Assembly (NCBI GenBank): GCA_020059425.1
Contig: JAGVCD010000092.1
Coordinates: 1-8,698 of the forward strand
Origin: Chamaesiphon sp.
Lineage (GTDB): Bacteria > Cyanobacteriota > Cyanobacteriia > Cyanobacteriales > Chamaesiphonaceae
Length of the DNA: 8,698 nucleotides
Direction of reading: 5' to 3'
Shown piece after piece: positions 1-6,016 of this stretch. The position numbers were made by a program, and so were the translations under genes. How positions within the stretch are numbered: position 1 is the first letter of the stretch; the number at the start of each line of letters is the position of its first letter. Below the pieces are notes generated by a model. That model had not been told where the DNA came from and did no database searches. It saw only the letters and a program-made list of their open reading frames with translations.

Positions 1-383
1 GCTTGCACATTGGTTAGTTGCAAAGTAGCCAAACTAGATTGAATAAAATTAATCTTTTTCGCCGTAGAATCCACCACCGTCACCGCCCAATCTGGCCGAC
101 AAATAGCGATCGGAATCCCTGGAAAACCACCACCGGTGCCTAAATCAATCACTGACCCTGACAAATCGCTAGCTAAATCTGTGGCGACAATTGGTTGCAA
201 AGAATCCCATAAATGTTTTTCCCAAAAAGCCTCTGGCTCTAGGATTCTGGTCAAATTAAGGCTATGGTTGGCAATGTTAATTAAATCGTAAAACTGCTGA
301 AACTGTTGCAATTGCAGGTCAGTTGGTTGCCAGTTAAGAGTCTGTTGCCACTGATCGAGAAGGTGCGGTAGTTGTGGAGACAT
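1..383 (-). CDS. rsmG: 16S rRNA (guanine-N7) methyltransferase RsmG, N-terminal part (runs off left edge)
   Basis: RsmG (GidB) uses S-adenosylmethionine to methylate N7 of G527 (E. coli numbering) in the 530 loop of 16S rRNA; loss in other bacteria gives low-level streptomycin resistance. Reading the minus strand from the ATG at 383 gives 127 codons without a stop, then the window ends, so roughly the C-terminal half of a usual protein (about 210-245 aa) is missing. Visible family marks are the N-terminal helical part with NHSLNLTRI (about residues 39-47), the FWEKHLWDS segment (about 53-61), the SAM-binding motif I VIDLGTGGGFPGIPIAI (about 77-93), and VTVVDSTAKKINFI (about 100-113), where the acidic residue after beta-2 should contact the SAM ribose. 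The ATG lies 3 bases after the stop of the upstream ATPase gene and has no clear Shine-Dalgarno sequence, which suggests translational coupling. Identification is firm; the 3' end is not in the window. Confidence 0.95.
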   Translation of the reverse strand, partial: MSPQLPHLLDQWQQTLNWQPTDLQLQQFQQFYDLINIANHSLNLTRILEPEAFWEKHLWDSLQPIVATDLASDLSGSVIDLGTGGGFPGIPIAICRPDWAVTVVDSTAKKINFIQSSLATLQLTNVQ

Positions 384-386
384 TAG

Positions 387-1043
387 TTATAGAACCTGCT
401 GTTTTAATACACCATGATCGATCGACCAACAGCGATCGGCAATCCCTACCAGGTCACTGGCATCATGGGTCACGACCAATAATGTCCATTTAGCCTTGAG
501 CTGTGCCAATAGATTGACCACCTGTTGACGCATCGACCAGTCTAAACCCGCTGTTGGTTCATCTAACAATAAAATTGCTGGCTGCCGAATTAATTGCACG
601 GCCAAGGCCAAGCGCCGTTGTTGCCCACCACTCAAGTCGTGGGGCGACTTGGCCAGCGCTAGATCTCCTAGACCCACCGCTGCCAAAGCTTGACTAATAT
701 GTTCACTACCCAATTCTGGATGACCAAGGCGTAGTTCTTCTAAAATAGTGTTGGCACAAAAATGCCGCTCGGGGAACTGGAAAACCAAGCCAGCCATTTG
801 TTGTAAGCTTTCTGTGGTTAAGTTCTGATTGCGCCAGGCGATCGATCCAGCTGTTTGTTTGGCCAACCCAGACAGTATTTCTAGCAAAGTACTTTTTCCC
901 GATCCGCTGGGACCAATCACTAAGCCTAACTGTTGCGGAGCCAACTCCAAGCCCACGGACTTTAAGATCGGTTGGGGAGTGGCAGGTGGATGATAGGTCA
1001 GATTATTGAGGAGCAGCATTAATGGTGGGATTGGTATCTTCAT
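387..1043 (-). CDS. Solo ABC transporter ATPase of the energy-coupling-factor (CbiO/EcfA) type
   Basis: A 218-residue cytoplasmic ATP-binding subunit with every ABC element: Walker A GPSGSGKST (44-52), Q-loop in VFQFPERHFCANTILEEL (Q89), signature LSGGQ (137-141), Walker B ILLLDEP (157-163, catalytic E162), D-loop AGLD (165-168) and H-loop His193. The FQFPE-x-x-F Q-loop surroundings are typical of CbiO/EcfA ATPases of ECF-type importers. At 218 aa it is shorter than usual EcfA (about 265-290) and lacks their C-terminal extension. No T or S component is visible in the window, so substrate and partners are unknown; related single ATPases exist in plastids (ABCI10/ABCI11 group), which I recall from family knowledge and have not checked. 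It lies 49 bases after the aldo/keto reductase and 3 bases before rsmG. The start is uncertain: ATG at 1043 gives an extra MKIPIPPL, while ATG at 1019 (codon 9, MLLLNNLTYHPP) fits the first beta strand better. Neither has a strong ribosome binding site. Confidence 0.85.
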   Translation of the reverse strand: MKIPIPPLMLLLNNLTYHPPATPQPILKSVGLELAPQQLGLVIGPSGSGKSTLLEILSGLAKQTAGSIAWRNQNLTTESLQQMAGLVFQFPERHFCANTILEELRLGHPELGSEHISQALAAVGLGDLALAKSPHDLSGGQQRRLALAVQLIRQPAILLLDEPTAGLDWSMRQQVVNLLAQLKAKWTLLVVTHDASDLVGIADRCWSIDHGVLKQQVL

Positions 1044-1061
1044 TTAAGATACACTACCAAG

Positions 1062-1097
1062 CCCTCATCTCCACTCAATCCCTCATCTCTGCTCAAT
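1062..1097. repeat. Two-copy 18-bp tandem repeat in ATPase leader
   Basis: On the plus strand CCCTCATCTCCACTCAAT (1062-1079) is followed directly by CCCTCATCTCTGCTCAAT (1080-1097), with two mismatches, and a further CCC. On the coding (minus) strand each unit reads ATTGAG..GAGATGAGGG. The second copy overlaps the last codons and stop of the aldo/keto reductase; the first lies in the 49-base spacer before the ATPase gene. It could simply be a slippage product. The purine-rich GGAGATGAGGG parts lie too far from the ATPase start (more than 15 bases) to act as a normal ribosome binding site. Confidence 0.7.
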
Positions 1098-2211
1098 CCC
1101 ACAGCCGCCGACCTTCACTGGTGCGCAGTCGTTGATCAGCATCAAGCAGCAACTCGGGAATTTTCAACTGTTGCGGGCAACGGGGTAAACAATCACCACA
1201 TTCATTGCAGCGATTACCCTTAGTACCAGGAAACCAATGGCCAGCATTTTCCAGCATCCGGTATCGGTACTGACCATAGGCAGTCATCTCATAGGCCACA
1301 TCTAAATTTCGCAAGCGCAGAATTTCCGGAATGTTAATATCGGCGGGGCAGGGCAAACAGGCGTAACATTGACCACATAGATCGCCGCCTAATTGCTGAG
1401 CCAATTCTTGCTCTAAGAGATCTATCACCACTATTTCTGCTGTTGTCAGAGCTTCAGACTGGTCGGATACGGCTAAAGGTGCAGTTAGTTCCGCTGGATA
1501 TGCTGCCCCCAGGCTTAGCGTTGTGACCCTTGGATCACTCAGTAGCCAGCGATAAGTGAGCGCCAAAGGGCTAAACGGCTGGCATAATTCTTGCAATTTA
1601 GCTGAAGGAGTAAATAGTTGACCGCCTTTATCGGCTGGGGAAATAATAAAAATCCCCATATCTTGAGACTGAGCCAAGGCGATCGCTGGTGCTAGTCGTT
1701 GGAAAAAATAGTAATAGTGGAGATTAACAAAGGAGAAAATCCCAGTATTGATCGCGGCTGAAACTAAATCTAGGCTGCCGTGAGTGGAAAAACCAATATG
1801 TCTAATCCAACCCCGTTGGGTGGCCTCTTGCAGTACTGGCAGACAATGATCGATCGACCAATTTAAATGCTCTGGAGTATTAATGCCATGAATCGCTACA
1901 CAATCGATATAGTCAGTCTGCAAACGTTGGCGAGAGGTTTCTAAGGTTTGCCACACCTGTTGCGGATCATTGGTGGGCAAAATTTTGGTAGTGATATGTA
2001 AATCGGCACGAGCTAAACCGCGCTGGAGGGCTAGTCCTAAATATTCTTCACTCTGACCATAGCTCGGTGCTGTTTCCAGATGATTAATGCCCAGGGCTAC
2101 CGCCTCTGCCACTGTTTGATAAAATACTTCGGCTGAACTCAAGCAGCGCATTGTCCCCAACGAAAACCGGGACAATAACAGCTCGGTACGGCCAAAACGG
2201 CGGTAATGCAA
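1093..2211 (-). CDS. Aldo/keto reductase with C-terminal 4Fe-4S ferredoxin-like domain
   Basis: An NADP-type aldo/keto reductase TIM barrel fused to a ferredoxin-like tail. Numbering from the TTG start (372 aa): the barrel opens with HYRRFGRTE, followed by INHLETAPSYG, where Glu46 stands in place of the usual tetrad Asp and Tyr51 is the likely acid; Lys76 (TTKIL) and His108 (VAIHGIN) complete the tetrad. The Glu replacement occurs, to my knowledge, in other ferredoxin-bearing members. Two cysteine clusters follow: CGQCYACLPCP (Cys279, 282, 285, 288) and CNECGDCLPRCP (Cys335, 338, 341, 345), consistent with one or two 4Fe-4S clusters. Substrate unknown. Start choice: an in-frame GTG at 2235 would overlap the upstream nuclease by 23 bases, but TTG at 2211 is preceded by GGAGAG with 7 bases after GGAG, lies one base after the upstream stop, and matches the usual N-terminus of the family. 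Second gene of the minus-strand cluster. Confidence 0.9.
   Translation of the reverse strand: MHYRRFGRTELLLSRFSLGTMRCLSSAEVFYQTVAEAVALGINHLETAPSYGQSEEYLGLALQRGLARADLHITTKILPTNDPQQVWQTLETSRQRLQTDYIDCVAIHGINTPEHLNWSIDHCLPVLQEATQRGWIRHIGFSTHGSLDLVSAAINTGIFSFVNLHYYYFFQRLAPAIALAQSQDMGIFIISPADKGGQLFTPSAKLQELCQPFSPLALTYRWLLSDPRVTTLSLGAAYPAELTAPLAVSDQSEALTTAEIVVIDLLEQELAQQLGGDLCGQCYACLPCPADINIPEILRLRNLDVAYEMTAYGQYRYRMLENAGHWFPGTKGNRCNECGDCLPRCPQQLKIPELLLDADQRLRTSEGRRLWD
1679..1686. repeat. Perfect HIP1 octamer GCGATCGC
   Basis: GCGATCGC is the Highly Iterated Palindrome 1 of cyanobacteria. This copy lies inside the aldo/keto reductase gene. It is one of only two perfect octamers in the window, although the CGATCG core is found about 25 times. 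Confidence 0.8.
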
Positions 2212-2212
2212 A

Positions 2213-2713
2213 CTAGCTCTCCAAGCGGTATCCACCCCGCTTAATTAAATCAGAAGGTCGCAAATCAGAAATAAAACTGCGAAAAGCCTTTCTTTCTTCT
2301 TCATCAGCATCCCGATCTACTGGAATTGAGGCATCGGCGATCACTTCTTCCATCACCCAAATTGAAGCCTTAGAACGCACTGCCAGGGCGATCGCATCGC
2401 TCGGACGAGCATCTATTTCTTGGCTAACTCCATTTTGGACAATCACAATCACCGCGTAAAAAGTGTTGTCTTGCAGAGAGTTAATGAGCACTCGATCGAT
2501 ATGCACATTGCAACTTTCCAACATGTTAATGATCAGGTCGTGAGTGAAAGGCCGAGGAGGAGTTTGCTTTTCTACAGCATTAATGATTGCCTTGGCCTGA
2601 TCTTGACCGATATAAATTGGCAAAGCCCGCCGTTCTGATGCATCTTTTAATAAGATAATCGGACTCCGTGATACCGCATCTAGTGCGATCCCAGCGACCT
2701 TCATTTCAATCAT
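2213..2713 (-). CDS. DUF151 / bifunctional nuclease (BFN) family protein
   Basis: A 166-residue soluble protein of the BFN domain family (PF02577), whose plant members were reported to have DNase and RNase activity; in bacteria the role is not settled. Family marks are EMKVAGIALDAVSRSPIILLKD (residues 3-24, hallmark N-terminal strand pair), LPIYIGQDQAKAI (31-43), RPFTHDL (54-60) and the highly conserved DARPSDAIALAVR (101-113). The acidic/polar tail with DADEEERKAFRSFISDLRPSDL (135-156) resembles cyanobacterial members. The start at 2713 is supported by AGAGGT at 2721-2726 (minus strand), 7 bases from the ATG; a second in-frame ATG at 2704 is less well spaced. It is the first gene of the minus-strand cluster, one base before the aldo/keto reductase TTG, and is divergent from riboflavin synthase. 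Family assignment is firm; nuclease activity is only an inference from homologues. Confidence 0.92.
   Translation of the reverse strand: MIEMKVAGIALDAVSRSPIILLKDASERRALPIYIGQDQAKAIINAVEKQTPPRPFTHDLIINMLESCNVHIDRVLINSLQDNTFYAVIVIVQNGVSQEIDARPSDAIALAVRSKASIWVMEEVIADASIPVDRDADEEERKAFRSFISDLRPSDLIKRGGYRLES
2217..2222 (-). promoter_or_regulatory. Ribosome binding site GGAGAG for the aldo/keto reductase TTG start
   Basis: On the minus strand GGAGAG lies within the last codons of the DUF151 gene, with seven bases between GGAG and the TTG at 2211-2209. It is what decides the TTG start over the upstream GTG at 2235, and it places termination and re-initiation next to each other. Confidence 0.65.
2388..2395. 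repeat. Perfect HIP1 octamer GCGATCGC
   Basis: Second perfect HIP1 palindrome, inside the DUF151 gene, in the codons for the conserved DAIALAV segment. Confidence 0.8.
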
Positions 2714-2891
2714 TGACTTTACCTCTATGGCTAGAATAGTAGTGAATTTTTTAATAATTTAAAGCGGATCTCGTGTTTCACATTCCAGCAATAGGACGGA
2801 CTGAGGAGTATGAGGCAGAGCAATGTACTAATCATGACTTAGGAAGTGTACAATCGACCTTAGCCGTTTGACTGAAAATAACTGAGCGTAA
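2714..2891. promoter_or_regulatory. Divergent intergenic region between DUF151 operon and riboflavin synthase gene
   Basis: This 178-base AT-rich spacer must hold promoters for both directions. On the plus strand TACAAT at 2849-2854 is a possible -10 box for riboflavin synthase, without a recognisable -35. On the minus strand TATTCT just downstream of ATTCACTACTAT (2747-2736) could serve the DUF151 operon. The conserved sequence elements of an FMN (RFN) riboswitch are not visible. Promoter positions are guesses from sequence alone. Confidence 0.35.
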
Positions 2892-3569
2892 ATGTTTACA
2901 GGATTGATTCAATCACTGGGGAAAATCCGAACTTTGGCTGACGACCGAGTAGAGATTGTGATCGATGTTAGCCAGGCCAGCGTAATTCTAGCAGATTTAG
3001 CGATCGGTGATAGCGTTGCAGTAAATGGAATCTGCTTGACTGCTGAAAGCATTACGGGAAATGGTTTTGTGGCAGCAGTATCACCAGAGACCTGGCGGCG
3101 CAGTACGTTAGGCTTACGTAGCCAAGCTACTCACCGAGTTAATCTCGAAACTTCACTCCGGGCTGGGGGCAAAATTGGTGGCCATTTTGTGACTGGTCAT
3201 GTAGATGGCTGGGGTCAATTAGCAGAAGTACAGCAGTCGGCAGCAGCATGGGAAATGACATTTACACTGCCACCACCCCAAAATTGGCAAGAACCAATGG
3301 AGAAATACATTGTAGCTAAAGGTAGTGTGGCGGTGAATGGCATCAGCTTAACTATTGCCAACTGTGCAGTAGATTGGTTCACCGTCGCGGTCATTCCGCA
3401 TACTTATAATTCTACCAATTTAGCTGACTTGGTAGTGGGTGATTTGGTTAATTTGGAAGGAGATGTTTTAGGGAAATATGTCGAACAGCTCTTGCGTTAT
3501 TCCCATATTCAGCAATCTATTGAGCCAGATATCACCTTGGATTTTTTGAATACTCATGGTTATAGCTAG
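2892..3569 (+). CDS. ribE: Riboflavin synthase, alpha chain
   Basis: Catalyses the last step of riboflavin synthesis: two molecules of 6,7-dimethyl-8-ribityllumazine dismutate to riboflavin and 5-amino-6-ribitylaminouracil; it acts as a cytosolic trimer. The 225-residue length is normal (about 200-220) with a slightly long C-terminus. It shows the two lumazine-binding barrels: barrel 1 begins MFTGLIQ (1-7), with DSVAVNGICLTAES (40-53) and VSPETWRRS (63-71); barrel 2 begins GGHFVTGHVDG (96-106), with EKYIVAKGSVAVNGISLT (137-154), VIPHTYNSTNL (168-178) and VNLEGDVLGKYVEQLL (186-201). The MFTGLI N-terminus fixes the ATG start; the ribosome binding site is weak. It is single-gene, divergent from the DUF151 operon, with about 150 bases before cinA. 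The gene is called ribE in much of the literature and ribC or ribB in some organisms, so the symbol depends on the convention used. Confidence 0.95.
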   Translation: MFTGLIQSLGKIRTLADDRVEIVIDVSQASVILADLAIGDSVAVNGICLTAESITGNGFVAAVSPETWRRSTLGLRSQATHRVNLETSLRAGGKIGGHFVTGHVDGWGQLAEVQQSAAAWEMTFTLPPPQNWQEPMEKYIVAKGSVAVNGISLTIANCAVDWFTVAVIPHTYNSTNLADLVVGDLVNLEGDVLGKYVEQLLRYSHIQQSIEPDITLDFLNTHGYS

Positions 3570-3721
3570 ATATAGTTATAAATACCTAATAACATTTCAA
3601 CCCTGAACAAAAATAATTCGTTAAATAGTTCATCCCTGAGCAGCCTATCGATCAAATTCTTTTGGTCATGGCTGAACGAAAACGGCTAGACTAAGTAGGC
3701 TGTTGTTGACGACCTAGATTG

Positions 3722-4981
3722 ATGAGTGCAGAAATTATTTGCGTGGGCACTGAATTATTGTTGGGTGATATTCTTAATAGCAATGCTCGGTATTTAGCTC
3801 AACAATTAGCAGATCTGGGTATTGCCCACTATCATCAGTCGGTAGTGGGAGATAATCCTGGTCGCATTCAACAGGTCATGCAAGTGGCGATCGATCGACA
3901 GGCCAAGGTATTAATTTTTACGGGTGGCCTCGGCCCGACCCCTGATGATCTGACGACAGCGACGATTGCCGAATTTTTTCAGACCCCCTTAGTTGAGCAT
4001 CTCTCGGTGGTAGCCGATATTGAGCAGAAATACGCCCAACGGGGACGAGTGATGACTGCCAATAATCGCCGACAGGCACTCCAACCGCAAGGTGCCGAGA
4101 TTTTGCCTAATCCTTTGGGCACGGCACCAGGCATGATGTGGCAGCCACAATCGGGCTTGATTATTTTGACTTTTCCCGGTGTCCCGCGTGAAATGTACCG
4201 GATGTGGAAAGATTCTGCGGTGCCCTATTTAAAGGCCAATGGTTATGGTCAGGAGCAAATTTTTAGCACTAGCTTAAGGTTTTGGGGTGTTTCGGAATCA
4301 GCCTTAGCCGAAAAGGTCGATAAGTTTATTCAGATGAGCAATCCGACAGTAGCGCCCTATGCGGGTGCTGGAGAAGTTCGTTTGCGAGTCGCCACTAAGG
4401 CGGCTACAGCGATGGCAGCAGCGGCAGTGATTAACCCTATAGCGGCGGCTATTATTGAGCTGGCGGAAGGACATTATTACGGCACGGATACCGATAGTTT
4501 AGCGAGTGTGGTCGGTCAATTGTTGTTGGCCAAACAGCAGACTTTAGCTGTGGCAGAATCTTGTACTGGTGGGATGTTGGGTAAGCTTTTGACCGATATT
4601 CCAGGCAGTTCAGCATACTTTAAGGGCGGGGTGATGGCCTATGCTAATGAAGTTAAGGTCAAAATGTTGGGGATTGAGACGGAGTTGATCGAGACCCAGG
4701 GCGCAGTGAGTTCGGTGGTGGCGGAGCAAATGGCGATCGGCATTAAAACCCAAATTGGCACCGACTGGGGAATTGGCATCACCGGGGTGGCTGGGCCGGG
4801 GGGCGGAACGGCGGAAAAACCAGTGGGCTTGGTTTATATTGGGCTGGCGCGTCCTGATGGTGGGGTGGAGTCGATGAAGTATCGACTGAGTAGTCATTTC
4901 GATCGAGATTTAATTCGTCAGATGTCGGCGCAGCAGAGTTTGGATATGCTGCGGCGCAGACTTTTGAAAATTTCCGGGTAG
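3722..4981 (+). CDS. cinA: CinA: competence/damage-inducible protein, NMN amidohydrolase (PncC) fusion
   Basis: A full-length two-domain CinA (419 aa; family about 410-430). The N-terminal MoCF-like domain (about 1-170) carries EIICVGTELLLGDILNSN (4-21), FTGGLGPTPDDLT (66-78) and FPGVPREMYRMW (151-162), features of the COG1058 nucleotide pyrophosphatase part. The C-terminal PncC domain (about 260-415) carries AVAESCTGGMLGKLLTDIPGS (276-296), with the catalytic-type Ser in ESCTGG, then KGGVMAYANEVK (301-312), GAVSSVVAEQMA (327-338) and GITGVAGPGGGTAEKPVG (352-369). It converts nicotinamide mononucleotide to nicotinic acid mononucleotide in NAD recycling; a link to competence comes from other bacteria. 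Start: ATG at 3722 (MSAEIICVG) fits the family; the TTG just before it (3719) would add one residue. No good Shine-Dalgarno is visible, and no clear LexA-type box was seen in the 150-base upstream spacer. It converges on the next gene with 8 bases between stop codons. Confidence 0.95.
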   Translation: MSAEIICVGTELLLGDILNSNARYLAQQLADLGIAHYHQSVVGDNPGRIQQVMQVAIDRQAKVLIFTGGLGPTPDDLTTATIAEFFQTPLVEHLSVVADIEQKYAQRGRVMTANNRRQALQPQGAEILPNPLGTAPGMMWQPQSGLIILTFPGVPREMYRMWKDSAVPYLKANGYGQEQIFSTSLRFWGVSESALAEKVDKFIQMSNPTVAPYAGAGEVRLRVATKAATAMAAAAVINPIAAAIIELAEGHYYGTDTDSLASVVGQLLLAKQQTLAVAESCTGGMLGKLLTDIPGSSAYFKGGVMAYANEVKVKMLGIETELIETQGAVSSVVAEQMAIGIKTQIGTDWGIGITGVAGPGGGTAEKPVGLVYIGLARPDGGVESMKYRLSSHFDRDLIRQMSAQQSLDMLRRRLLKISG

Positions 4982-4989
4982 TACACTCT

Positions 4990-5859
4990 CTAAATTTCCT
5001 TTTGCACAGGGGGACTTTTGGCCTTGGCTACCGACTCATATAAAGCTGCATAATCACTGTCGGCTAGCCCCAGAGCGATTGCCTCTCGTAAGATTTCTTG
5101 CAATCCTTGAATGCCAGCTAGATTCAGACTTGGGGCGGAGGTGGCGAATAGATCTAAATCTTTAGCCAGATGCTTAGTGGGGAAGTTGGGGTGGTCGTAC
5201 TGTCGATCGATCATCCGGTTCAATTTTTTATCGAAGGTCGGAGCATACAAAGCACTGGATCGCAAAATATCCATAAATGCCTCGGTGGCCACGCCCTGTT
5301 GTTGCAGATAGGCCAAACTTTGGGCAAAACCGGTGGTCAAAGCAGCAATCATTTGGTTCAATGCTAGTTTCAAGGCGGCGGCGCTGCCTACATCACCAAT
5401 CAATAATGGATTCGGGCCCAAATTTTGTAATAGAGGTCGCACTCGATCAAACAAAGCTGGTGTTGCTCCTACCATCATCAGCAATTGGCCAGTGGTGGCT
5501 TCGGGAATACTACCGAGCACCGGAGCTTCCAAATATTCACCTCCCGCTTGCTGAACTTGCTGCGCCAACTGTTGGCTTTCGATGGGGGCGATCGTACCCA
5601 TTTGGAGGATGGTTTTTCCGGGCAATAAGCTGAGGTGAGGGCTCAAAATTGTATCGATCGCGGAGGCATCAGTCAGCATCAAAAATATGTAATCGCCATG
5701 ATCGATCGCTGCCGCCGGATTTTGGGCTATTTGAGCACCAGTGAGTGCTGCCAACTTACTAGTAGTGCGATTGTAAGCCATTAAGTGACAGCCAGTATTG
5801 ACCAGCCTTTGAGCCATGGGCAAACCCATTAAGCCCGTACCCATAAAACTTATTTTCAT
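4990..5859 (-). CDS. NAD(P)-dependent 3-hydroxyisobutyrate dehydrogenase / glyoxylate-succinic semialdehyde reductase family
   Basis: A 289-residue beta-hydroxyacid dehydrogenase, the usual family length. The N-terminal Rossmann fold (1-160) starts MKISFMGTGLMGLPMAQRL, with the GxGxMG nucleotide loop at 7-12. The second strand ends AYNRTTSK (28-35); Arg31-Thr32 after it, instead of an acidic residue, argues for NADPH over NADH. Substrate-binding segments are MGTIAP (87-92) and EAPVLGSIPEATTGQLLMMVGA (111-132). The all-helical C-terminal domain holds the catalytic lysine in GSAAALKLALNQ (Lys164, with Asn168), and KHLAKDLDL (229-237) gives the second conserved lysine. Likely role: reduction of a small aldehyde such as succinic semialdehyde or glyoxylate; exact substrate cannot be read from sequence. 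The gene stands alone, convergent with cinA and divergent from the first PatA-like gene. ATG at 5859 starts at the Rossmann strand, yet no Shine-Dalgarno precedes it. Confidence 0.9.
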   Translation of the reverse strand: MKISFMGTGLMGLPMAQRLVNTGCHLMAYNRTTSKLAALTGAQIAQNPAAAIDHGDYIFLMLTDASAIDTILSPHLSLLPGKTILQMGTIAPIESQQLAQQVQQAGGEYLEAPVLGSIPEATTGQLLMMVGATPALFDRVRPLLQNLGPNPLLIGDVGSAAALKLALNQMIAALTTGFAQSLAYLQQQGVATEAFMDILRSSALYAPTFDKKLNRMIDRQYDHPNFPTKHLAKDLDLFATSAPSLNLAGIQGLQEILREAIALGLADSDYAALYESVAKAKSPPVQKEI

Positions 5860-5903
5860 GATGCTTGGTAAATGTTCTCTTTTTGTGCAGTGAGGGGCAT
5901 CAT
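5858..5903 (-). other. Inverted repeat and 15-codon reading frame in the dehydrogenase leader
   Basis: ATGATGC (5903-5897, minus strand) can pair with GCATCAT (5864-5858), a perfect 7-bp arm pair around a 32-base loop that covers the first two bases of the dehydrogenase start codon. The same stretch, extended to 5856, encodes a 15-codon frame (MMPLTAQKENIYQAS) whose TGA overlaps the dehydrogenase ATG as ATGA. The sequence facts are direct; function in control of translation is conjecture, since neither start has a Shine-Dalgarno sequence. Confidence 0.3.
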
Positions 5904-6016
5904 AGCAATGAATGGTTCAGGATCATCTCTCCTGATGGCTGAATAATACATTCAATTATTTCAATGATGGCTACTTGCCAGAGATCAATCAGCTTTACTA
6001 GTTACTGGAACATTGA

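Noticed and set aside
2420..2638. 72-codon plus-strand open frame inside the DUF151 gene
   Set aside because: It is antisense to a gene with strong family motifs, shows no recognisable protein features and no ribosome binding site.
2810..2842. 10-codon frame (MRQSNVLIMT) after GAGGAG upstream of riboflavin synthase
   Set aside because: The purine tract is only one base from the ATG, the frame is tiny and ends about 50 bases before ribE; chance is the simpler explanation.
2714..2891. FMN riboswitch upstream of riboflavin synthase
   Set aside because: The conserved RFN sequence blocks are not visible in the 178-base spacer on the plus strand.
3570..3721. LexA or NtcA operator upstream of cinA
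   Set aside because: No match to the GTAC-spaced cyanobacterial LexA box or to GTA-N8-TAC was found by eye.
4610..4897. 95-codon minus-strand open frame inside cinA
   Set aside because: Lies opposite the conserved PncC domain; composition is that of an antisense shadow.
5111..5633. Four overlapping plus-strand open frames inside the dehydrogenase gene
   Set aside because: They overlap each other in different frames and are opposite a gene with complete catalytic motifs.
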